A stretch of DNA of 5,548 nt from contig JAEZJA010000180.1 of assembly GCA_023415895.1 (NCBI GenBank), positions 1-5,548 on the forward strand. The letters are read 5' to 3'. The notes beneath the pieces were generated by a model, which saw only the letters and a program-made list of their open reading frames with translations, did not search any database and was not told the origin of the DNA. Positions 1-4,470 of the stretch are shown in pieces. Within the stretch, counting starts at the first letter, position 1. Every line of letters begins with the position of its first letter. This DNA comes from Bacillota bacterium. GTDB taxonomy: Bacteria; Bacillota; Clostridia; Oscillospirales; Acutalibacteraceae. The translations under genes and the position numbers were made by a program.

Positions 1-530
1 GCCGCACCCAGCAGGGCCATATCGTAAGCGGAGGTGACATGACCCTCGGCATCCAGTCCCGACGGCGTCACAAAATGAGAATCCTTCATTCCCAGATCGG
101 CCGCCCTCTGGTTCATTTTTTCGGCAAACGCTTCCAAGCTTCCCGCCACGGCATACGCGACCGTATTCGCCGCATCGTTTCCAGATACCAACAGCATTCC
201 CGTGACGAGATCCTTCATCGTAATCTGATCTCCCGCCCGCAGGCCGAGCGCCGAGCCTTCCACACGCACAGCCTCTGCCTTGACAGTCACAAGCTGGTCG
301 GGCGAACAGCATTCCATTGCAACCAGTGCCGTCATCAGCTTAGTCGTGCTGGCCATGGAGCGCGGCGTATGCGCGTCCTTTTCATACAGAATGCGTCCCG
401 ACTGCGGTTCATACAAGATAGCGGATGCCGCCGATATGCTGTTGACCCCCTCCGCCCCGCAAGCGAAGCCCATGCAAGACAGCAGCATCAGCACAACCGC
501 CATGACCGAAATGCATTTTCTTATCAACAT
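1..530 (-). CDS. D-alanyl-D-alanine carboxypeptidase (serine peptidase family S11), N-terminal part, cut by left edge
   Basis: A secreted penicillin-binding protein that removes the terminal D-Ala from peptidoglycan pentapeptides, acting outside the membrane. The visible 176 residues start with a signal peptide (basic RK at 4-5, hydrophobic core to about 23), followed by the S11 catalytic fold: the nucleophile motif STTK at 61-64 (Ser61, Lys64), and SGN at 116-118 in the context LLVSGNDAAN. The third motif (KTG) and the C-terminal domain lie beyond the edge. The start ATG at 530 follows AGGTGG (533-538 on the complement) only 2 bases away; a TTG one codon downstream would have spacing 5, so the exact start is slightly open. 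It is last of the visible operon, 55 bases after ytfJ, with a sigma-E-like promoter in the gap. Position downstream of scpAB resembles B. subtilis dacB (spore cortex PBP5*), but the motif context also resembles DacF/DacA, so I give no symbol. Family assignment is firm; the spore role is inferred. Confidence 0.93.
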   Translation of the reverse strand, partial: MLIRKCISVMAVVLMLLSCMGFACGAEGVNSISAASAILYEPQSGRILYEKDAHTPRSMASTTKLMTALVAMECCSPDQLVTVKAEAVRVEGSALGLRAGDQITMKDLVTGMLLVSGNDAANTVAYAVAGSLEAFAEKMNQRAADLGMKDSHFVTPSGLDAEGHVTSAYDMALLGA

Positions 531-541
531 AACCACCTACC

Positions 542-556
542 CATACAAAACGTATG
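542..556. repeat. Small perfect inverted repeat 5-5-5
   Basis: CATAC (542-546), spacer AAAAC, GTATG (552-556) between ytfJ and the carboxypeptidase gene. It overlaps the -10 of the sigma-E-like promoter, so it may just be a by-product of that element; alternatively it could be a small operator or a weak hairpin. No T-tract follows, so it is not a terminator. Confidence 0.3.
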
Positions 557-577
557 CAAGCAGGCAACGGGAAATTC
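549..577 (-). promoter_or_regulatory. Possible sigma-E-type sporulation promoter ahead of the carboxypeptidase
   Basis: On the minus strand GAATTTC (577-571) is followed by 14 bases and CATACGTT (556-549). The B. subtilis sigma-E consensus, as I recall it, is KMATATT, 13-15 bases, CATACAHT; here the -35 matches 5 of 7 and the -10 matches 7 of 8. Transcription would start near 541-543, leaving a leader of only about 12 bases that still holds the ribosome binding site. B. subtilis dacB is sigma-E dependent, which fits. Short degenerate motifs arise by chance, so this is a candidate only. Confidence 0.4.
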
Positions 578-585
578 ACGCCTTT

Positions 586-998
586 TCAGGAATGTTCGGG
601 TGCAGGAACGGGTTCGGTCTTGTCAGCAGCCTTGTCCTTCTTGTGAAACAACGCGGTGATTTTGTCAAACATTTCGGGGACAAGATTGACCACCTTATCA
701 CTCGAATCGGGCTTGGAGACGATGGGCAGCACCTGAACACTGCCGTTGGACACCACGATAAAGGCGACCGGCGTAATGTTGATACCGGCACCGCTGCCGC
801 CCCCGAACAACTCTGCCGCCGTCTTGGAGGGCAGATTAGAGCCGCCCGAGGCAAATCCGTAGGAAATCTTGGAAACAGGAATCAACAGCGTACCGTCGGG
901 CGTGGTGATCGTCTGGCCGATGACCGTGTCGACATCCACCATTTCCTTTATCTTGTCCATGGAAACACCAGAAGTCCCTGTAAATTGTTGTCCGCCAT
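586..998 (-). CDS. ytfJ: Sporulation protein YtfJ (GerW family) with an apparent 1-base frameshift near the start
   Basis: Small soluble spore protein family; B. subtilis YtfJ/GerW is linked to germination, mechanism unclear to me. From the ATG at 960 the frame reads MDKIKEMVDVDTVIG, then TPDGTLLIPVSKISYGFASGGS, a glycine-rich GGGSGAGINITPVAF segment and a charged tail ending in APEHS, all typical of the family. The best start is the ATG at 998: AAAAGGGG (1014-1007) lies 8 bases upstream and it encodes MADNNLQGLL, matching the family's usual N-terminus. That frame hits TAA at 950-948, while the body of the gene is one frame off; adding one base gives a continuous protein of about 137 residues, close to the normal length. 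If the sequence is right as given, starts at 1005 (GGGG only 1 base away), 1017, 1083 or 960 would be in the body frame, but none has a good ribosome binding site. The gene sits 65 bases after the DUF2953 gene, as B. subtilis ytfJ follows ytfI. Confidence 0.85.
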
Positions 999-1006
999 GA
1001 TGCATA

Positions 1007-1014
1007 CCCCTTTT
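1007..1014 (-). promoter_or_regulatory. Ribosome binding site that decides the ytfJ start
   Basis: AAAAGGGG on the minus strand, 8 bases ahead of ATG 998 and 1 base ahead of ATG 1005. The spacing favours 998, although 998 is out of frame with the body of ytfJ. It is the only purine-rich stretch of this quality in the gap after the DUF2953 gene. Confidence 0.6.
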
Positions 1015-1063
1015 CATGCATATTTTCAATTCTTTATCAAACGTTATAACCTTATCCGTTAGG

Positions 1064-1711
1064 TTAACCGCTGGTTTTTGCATTATACGAAGCGCCCGAC
1101 TTGTCTTGACGCACGAGAGTTTTCATATACCCTCTTAAAAAGCGAAGACCGATCCAAAGGTCTCGAATAGGCATCATCGACAGACGGATATCCCCTTCAA
1201 ATTCTCCCTGGGTTTTCGTGAAATCTGGTATTATGACCACACGCCTGCGCCGAACATGCGTCAGGCATTCCAGCGCTGCTTCTAAAGGATAAACCGCCGC
1301 ACATACGCGCCCATAATCAACGGCCGTCTGCGCCGCATCCTCCGAAGCTACGATAATCCGAAGCCGGATATCCATTGATGCCGCAGCCAACAATCGTCTC
1401 GCCGCACTGCCAATCAATCGCAGCATTTCGGACAGATAGGAGGCCGTCGCAGCGATTCCCTCCTCCTTCAGCATCGTTTGAATGTGGGAGAGATCCTCTT
1501 TTCCTTCCTTTGCAGCTTGTTTGATTTCCTGTTTTCTTTTCGCTTCGGCAGATTTCTTCTTTGCCTTTTTTGGAAATACGCGAACACTGACAAACAAATA
1601 GCGTATGCGCACCTCTAGCGATTCTTTATAGTTGACGCGTAAGGAAATAGGCAGCAACAGAAGAATGAGCAAAGCAGCCAGTATGCACAGGATCACGATA
1701 ATGGCCGTCAT
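1064..1711 (-). CDS. DUF2953 (YtfI-like) membrane-anchored protein of unknown function
   Basis: 215 residues. A single hydrophobic segment at about 3-26 (IIVILCILAALLILLLLPIS) anchors the N-terminus. It is followed by a short beta-like stretch ending RYLFVSVRVFP, then a strongly basic, alanine/lysine-rich linker at about 48-75 (KKAKKKSAEAKRKQ and on) likely to be helical. The C-terminal half carries the alternating hydrophobic pattern (MDIRLRIIVASEDAAQTAVDYGRV and VVIIPDF) typical of DUF2953. Its position directly before ytfJ matches the ytfI-ytfJ pair of Bacillus, which supports the assignment and suggests a sporulation link; the biochemical function is not known to me. The start at 1711 is supported by GAGGAG with 6-base spacing, and this site overlaps the scpB stop codon (TGAGGAG), so translation is probably coupled to scpB. 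Confidence 0.82.
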   Translation of the reverse strand: MTAIIVILCILAALLILLLLPISLRVNYKESLEVRIRYLFVSVRVFPKKAKKKSAEAKRKQEIKQAAKEGKEDLSHIQTMLKEEGIAATASYLSEMLRLIGSAARRLLAAASMDIRLRIIVASEDAAQTAVDYGRVCAAVYPLEAALECLTHVRRRRVVIIPDFTKTQGEFEGDIRLSMMPIRDLWIGLRFLRGYMKTLVRQDKSGASYNAKTSG

Positions 1712-1721
1712 CCTTCACTCC

Positions 1722-2315
1722 TCATTCCGTCGGTTCACCGACCGGCACTTGTGCCAGGCCGTCTTCAATCACATCTTCGAGCGTGGACTCCTGCATTCCC
1801 TCATCCTTTTGCGGCAGGGGCGGCAGCTGCTCAATGGACGACAAGCTGAAGCTGCGGAGAAAATCGGCAGTCGTCCCGTATAGCAGCGGACGACCGGGAA
1901 GCTCCAACCTCCCCTTCTCTTCGATCAAATTTTTGGCAACAAGTCCCTGCACCACCGCGCCGCAGTCCACGCCCCGAACCTGATCGATAAAAGCGCGGGT
2001 AACCGGCTGGTTATAGGCGACAATCGCCAGCACCTCCAGCGCGGCCTGGGACAAGGGCGTGTTGCGCCGGATGTCCAATGCCTTGCGGATATAGCCTGCG
2101 TAATCCTCACGCGTGCACATCTGGTATTGATCGTCCAGACGCACCACACGCAGTCCGCCTGCCCGCATATTGATGGCATTCATCAGATCATCGGTCAGGC
2201 GCTGCGTCGTATCCGCGTCCAGCTCTAAAACCTCGGCCAGACGAGAAATCGAAACCGGTTCGCCGCTTGCAAAAAGGACAGCCTCTGCCGCCGCCTGGTA
2301 TTCCTTGATTTCCAT
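1722..2315 (-). CDS. scpB: Segregation and condensation protein B (ScpB)
   Basis: Dimeric winged-helix subunit of the bacterial SMC-ScpAB condensin; the dimer binds the central part of the kleisin ScpA and helps load and organise SMC on DNA near the origin. The protein (197 residues from ATG 2315) shows MEIKEYQAAAEAVLFASGEPVS, the usual ScpB opening and first winged helix (to about residue 75), then the hallmark second domain with PLSQAALEVLAIVAYNQPVTRAFIDQVRGVD and GRPLLYGTTADFLRSFSLSSIEQLPPLP. The tail is acidic, as is common. An in-frame TTG at 2327 is possible, but AAAGGGG would then abut the start codon; ATG 2315 has 12-base spacing and fits the family. It starts 17 bases after scpA ends; the scpA stop TAA runs into the AAAGGGG. 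Confidence 0.96.
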   Translation of the reverse strand: MEIKEYQAAAEAVLFASGEPVSISRLAEVLELDADTTQRLTDDLMNAINMRAGGLRVVRLDDQYQMCTREDYAGYIRKALDIRRNTPLSQAALEVLAIVAYNQPVTRAFIDQVRGVDCGAVVQGLVAKNLIEEKGRLELPGRPLLYGTTADFLRSFSLSSIEQLPPLPQKDEGMQESTLEDVIEDGLAQVPVGEPTE

Positions 2316-2332
2316 GTGTAGAACCAACCCCT

Positions 2333-3109
2333 TTATACCCTCGCAGGGACGTCATTCGTTATGCCGCTCTCCTTGTGCGCACGCTCTTTCTCCCGCCGCT
2401 GCAGTACACCTTCAGCCATGTGGACAACCTGGCCTTGTGCGCCTTCATGCACACAGATACGGTTGGCCTTGACCAGTTCGAGCAGCGCCAGGAAGGTCGC
2501 CACCAGTTCGGAACGACTCTGCGCTTTTTCATACAGCAGTTCACAGGAAATCGAAGGCATACGGTAAAGATGGCGGAGAACATACATGATCTTAGAGGAA
2601 ACGGATACGATCTTGTGGGACACAATGCCGCTGAAGGCCTGCGCGGGAGGCGGCAGCTTTCTCTTGCCCCGTCCGGCTGCCGCGAGATAAGCGCTGAGCA
2701 GTATTTCGGGCTCATGCACACGGCGGTAGGTCATGTCCGGTTCGATCTCGGTCGGCTCCCGCACAAAAATGTTGCCGCCGACATACACCTTTTCCAGCCG
2801 CCCGGCAGCTTCCTGACACAGCTGATATTCCATCAGCTCGCCGCTCAGCTCACGGCGGAGCTCCTCCGCCTCTTCATGCTGGGGCAGCAGCATGCACGAC
2901 TTGATATACACCAGCCGCGCCGCCATCTCGAGAAATTCGGCCGCGATATCCATATCGGCCTGCTTCCATTCGTTGATGGCCTGCATGTATTGCTCCAGCA
3001 AAACGGCAATCGGAATATCCGTGATATCCAGCTTGTGCTTCTGCACGAGAAAGAGCAGCAAGTCCAGCGGCCCCTCAAACCCCGGCAGCTTATAGGATAT
3101 TGTTTCCAT
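2333..3109 (-). CDS. scpA: Segregation and condensation protein A (ScpA, kleisin)
   Basis: Kleisin subunit that bridges the two SMC heads and holds the ScpB dimer, needed for chromosome condensation and segregation. 258 residues, normal for Firmicutes. The N-terminal domain begins with the family signature YKLPGFEGPLDLLLFLVQKHKLDITDIPIA and continues with the helix YMQAINEWKQADMDIAAEFLEMAARLVYIKSCMLLP, which binds the SMC neck. A charged middle stretch (about 78-150, ScpB-binding in the family) leads to a C-terminal winged helix (about 175-235: YRMPSISCELLYEKAQSRSELVATFLALLELVKANRI) that contacts the SMC cap. ATG 3109 has AGGAG at 5-base spacing. It lies 18 bases after the M50 protease and directly ahead of scpB, so the two partners are co-expressed. 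Confidence 0.97.
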   Translation of the reverse strand: METISYKLPGFEGPLDLLLFLVQKHKLDITDIPIAVLLEQYMQAINEWKQADMDIAAEFLEMAARLVYIKSCMLLPQHEEAEELRRELSGELMEYQLCQEAAGRLEKVYVGGNIFVREPTEIEPDMTYRRVHEPEILLSAYLAAAGRGKRKLPPPAQAFSGIVSHKIVSVSSKIMYVLRHLYRMPSISCELLYEKAQSRSELVATFLALLELVKANRICVHEGAQGQVVHMAEGVLQRREKERAHKESGITNDVPARV

Positions 3110-3127
3110 GACATCTCCTGTTCAGTA

Positions 3128-3805
3128 CTAGAATCGTAAAATATTTCGCAAAAAAACGAACACATGATCGATCAGAAATTGGAGTGGTAAATCCAGGGCA
3201 CCCGAAAAGATCAGCAGCATGACGCCAAAGGTAATCATCATCTGATAGCGGTCCACAAAATACGTCCAGCGCGCCGGTAGAACATTCGCCACAATGCGAA
3301 AGCCATCCAGCGGCGGGATGGGCAGCAGATTGAAAATCGCCAGTCCCACGTTGATCTGGGCGAAGGTTACAAGGAAGATATTTAGAATGCTATACAAAAT
3401 CCCCACCGGAACAATGGCGTACACCAGCCGTAACGTGGCGAGGGAAACAAACGCCATCAGCAGATTGGACAGCGGGCCTGCGAGAGCAGTCAGCAGCATG
3501 CCCGTTTTGTAATTACGGAAGTTGCGGGGATTGACCGGCACCGGCTTGGCATAGCCGAAGCCCAGAAGAAAAATCATCACCGTTCCGATGGGATCCATAT
3601 GGGCAAAGGGGTTCATGGTCAGACGCCCATTCCAGCGGGCGGTATTGTCCCCCAGCTTGTCTGCCATCAGTCCATGCGCCAGTTCATGCACAGGCAGCGC
3701 CACAAGAATGATCATGGCATAGGACAAAAAAGAGAATATCAGCGTCAGAAATTCGTCGAAGGTCAGCCGACCGTCGCCAAGGCAGGAAAGAAAGGTATGA
3801 ATCAT
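3128..3805 (-). CDS. Site-2 protease family protein (membrane zinc metallopeptidase, M50)
   Basis: Intramembrane metalloprotease-like protein, 225 residues. The zinc-binding HELAH motif is at 40-44 at the end of the first membrane helix (about 22-39), with a second conserved motif, N159 to LDG 166-168 (NLLPIPPLDG), supplying the third zinc ligand Asp167. AGPLSN at 109-114 is another family mark. About five to six hydrophobic segments are visible. The compact form without PDZ or CBS domains is the YwhC-like group commonly found next to scpA in Clostridia; its substrate is unknown. The frame stays open upstream to 3919, but the promoter TATAAT (3865-3860) lies inside that extension, and GAAGGAGA sits 10 bases ahead of ATG 3805, so 3805 is the start. 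First gene of the operon. Whether it acts in sporulation like SpoIVFB is not shown. Confidence 0.92.
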   Translation of the reverse strand: MIHTFLSCLGDGRLTFDEFLTLIFSFLSYAMIILVALPVHELAHGLMADKLGDNTARWNGRLTMNPFAHMDPIGTVMIFLLGFGYAKPVPVNPRNFRNYKTGMLLTALAGPLSNLLMAFVSLATLRLVYAIVPVGILYSILNIFLVTFAQINVGLAIFNLLPIPPLDGFRIVANVLPARWTYFVDRYQMMITFGVMLLIFSGALDLPLQFLIDHVFVFLRNILRF

Positions 3806-3859
3806 AACGCATGTGTCTCCTTCAATCGTCAATAGAAAAATGAAGCATCTATTCCTAGT

Positions 3860-3888
3860 ATTATACTGGAAAGATGCCACAAATACAA
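3860..3888 (-). promoter_or_regulatory. Sigma-A promoter of the M50-scpA-scpB operon
   Basis: Minus strand TTGTAT (3888-3883), 17-base spacer, TATAAT (3865-3860). The -10 is perfect and the -35 matches 3 of 6. Predicted start near 3853 gives a leader of about 48 bases before ATG 3805. It is the only good promoter ahead of the tightly packed genes, so it probably drives all of them. Confidence 0.75.
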
Positions 3889-3916
3889 GCCTTGGGCGTC
3901 TAAACGGCAAAAAGTT

Positions 3917-3961
3917 CAAGGTTTTTTCATATCTGAAAAAGAAAAGATGAAAAAGACCTTG
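3917..3961. repeat. Long inverted repeat between the divergent promoters
   Basis: CAAGGTTTTTTCAT (3917-3930) is mirrored by ATGAAAAAGACCTTG (3947-3961), giving 14 pairs with one bulged base and a 16-base A-rich centre. It lies upstream of both the M50 promoter (-35 at 3883-3888) and the rpmB promoter, whose -35 (3959-3964) overlaps the end of the right arm. It may be a shared operator or a pair of A-tract UP elements; it has the wrong arrangement for a terminator (no GC-rich stem or trailing T run). Confidence 0.55.
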
Positions 3962-3990
3962 ATTTTCTGTTGCAAATCTGGTAGTATACT
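3959..3990 (+). promoter_or_regulatory. Sigma-A promoter of rpmB
   Basis: TTGATT (3959-3964), 17-base spacer, TAGTAT (3982-3987); each box matches 4 of 6. An overlapping TATACT (3985-3990) is a better -10 but would need a 20-base spacer. A-rich DNA upstream (3931-3956) may act as an UP element, common for ribosomal protein genes. Leader length would be about 65 bases. Confidence 0.6.
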
Positions 3991-4004
3991 GATTGCTGAT
4001 TTAA

Positions 4005-4019
4005 AGCAGACTATCTGCT
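4005..4019 (+). ncRNA. Small hairpin in the rpmB leader
   Basis: AGCAGA (4005-4010), loop CTA, TCTGCT (4014-4019): a perfect 6-pair stem in the untranslated leader, 41 bases before the start codon. It is followed by a tandem GCGTTC repeat (4022-4027 and 4030-4035). It could stabilise the leader or play a regulatory part; I do not recognise it as a known ribosomal protein leader, and a stem this short may be chance. Confidence 0.3.
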
Positions 4020-4060
4020 GGGCGTTCAAGCGTTCTTTTCGTAAAGGAGGTGCAGACTAC

Positions 4061-4249
4061 ATGGCTAAATGTGATATCTGCGGAAAGAGTGTTGCTTTCG
4101 GTATTAAGGTGTCCCACTCTCACAGACGTTCCAACCGTGTTTGGAAATCCAACATCTGCCGCGTGAAGGCGGTCGTTGAGGGTTCTCCGAAACGGATTTA
4201 CGCCTGCACCCGCTGCTTGCGTTCGGGCAAGGTCACTCGTGCTGTCTGA
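4061..4249 (+). CDS. rpmB: 50S ribosomal protein L28, zinc-ribbon (C+) form
   Basis: Structural protein of the large ribosomal subunit, 62 residues, the usual length. It begins MAKCDICGKSVAFGIKVSHSH and has the L28 core RRSNRVWKSNI and the end RSGKVTRAV. Two cysteine pairs, C4-C7 (CDIC) and C49-C52 (CTRC), mark the zinc-binding C+ variant; many Bacillus-type paralogues have lost these. ATG 4061 is preceded by AAAGGAGGTG (4043-4052), a 10-base perfect complement to the 16S rRNA 3' end, with 8-base spacing, which rules out the longer open frame from 3947. It is monocistronic: its own promoter upstream and a terminator 36 bases after the stop. It is divergent from the M50-scpAB operon. Confidence 0.98.
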   Translation: MAKCDICGKSVAFGIKVSHSHRRSNRVWKSNICRVKAVVEGSPKRIYACTRCLRSGKVTRAV

Positions 4250-4285
4250 GTAGCATCACACTGCTGTCTTCGCAACATAGCTTTT

Positions 4286-4312
4286 AAAAGAGCCGCTTTG
4301 CGGCTCTTTTTT
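4286..4312 (+). terminator. Intrinsic terminator of rpmB
   Basis: An 11-pair perfect stem (AAAAGAGCCGC at 4286-4296, GCGGCTCTTTT at 4300-4310) with a TTT loop and a T tract that continues to 4312. GC-rich centre and T run make this a textbook Rho-independent terminator. It separates rpmB from the following nicotinate phosphoribosyltransferase gene. Confidence 0.95.
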
Positions 4313-4375
4313 CATATCTTCTTAAAGCTGCTGTTGGCTGGGTTGGTGATTTCTGTCACGCAATTACCTATTTTT

Positions 4376-4408
4376 GCTGCTTTTCGCTTGATAACGCAAA
4401 CAAGCAGC
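4376..4408. repeat. Inverted repeat spanning the -35 region of the nicotinate phosphoribosyltransferase promoter
   Basis: GCTGCTT (4376-4382) and AAGCAGC (4402-4408), 19 bases apart, flank the TTGATA -35 box (4388-4393). They lie upstream of the predicted start site, so they would act as DNA, for example as a repressor site. A shorter dyad, GTGA (4346-4349) and TCAC (4356-4359), lies 30 bases farther upstream. No known NAD regulator site is recognised here. Confidence 0.35.
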
Positions 4409-4416
4409 GGTATAAT
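4388..4416 (+). promoter_or_regulatory. Strong sigma-A promoter of the nicotinate phosphoribosyltransferase gene
   Basis: TTGATA (4388-4393), exactly 17 bases, TATAAT (4411-4416): 5 of 6 and 6 of 6 matches to consensus. Predicted start near 4423, giving a leader of about 48 bases. The rpmB terminator lies upstream, so this gene is transcribed independently. Confidence 0.85.
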
Positions 4417-4470
4417 AATGGTTAAACTTATTTTGTTTTCCTGAAGTCTGGACTGGCTAAGGTGAAAGGA

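Noticed and set aside
459..480. Lipoprotein signal (LLSC or GFAC) in the carboxypeptidase leader
   Set aside because: Neither fits the lipobox pattern well, and S11 carboxypeptidases normally use an ordinary signal peptide.
948..998. Programmed -1 frameshift joining the two ytfJ frames
   Set aside because: No canonical slippery heptamer is visible in the overlap and no known YtfJ uses recoding; a missing base is simpler.
1010..1042. Possible sigma-G promoter ahead of ytfJ (TGATA, 16 bases, CATGAAA)
   Set aside because: The -35 departs from the expected first bases and the -10 has a mismatch at a key T; too weak to list as a feature.
280..1062. Plus-strand open frame of 260 codons opposite the carboxypeptidase and ytfJ
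   Set aside because: It is antisense to two genes with clear family motifs, has no recognisable domain or ribosome binding site, and spans the intergenic gap between them.
1015..1083. Start of ytfJ at 1083 or 1017
   Set aside because: Neither ATG has a ribosome binding site, 1083 overlaps the preceding gene, and the added residues do not resemble the family N-terminus.
2375..3139. Plus-strand open frame of 254 codons antisense to scpA
   Set aside because: It mirrors scpA almost exactly, which has unmistakable kleisin motifs; the translation shows no family pattern and is rich in residues typical of reverse-strand reading.
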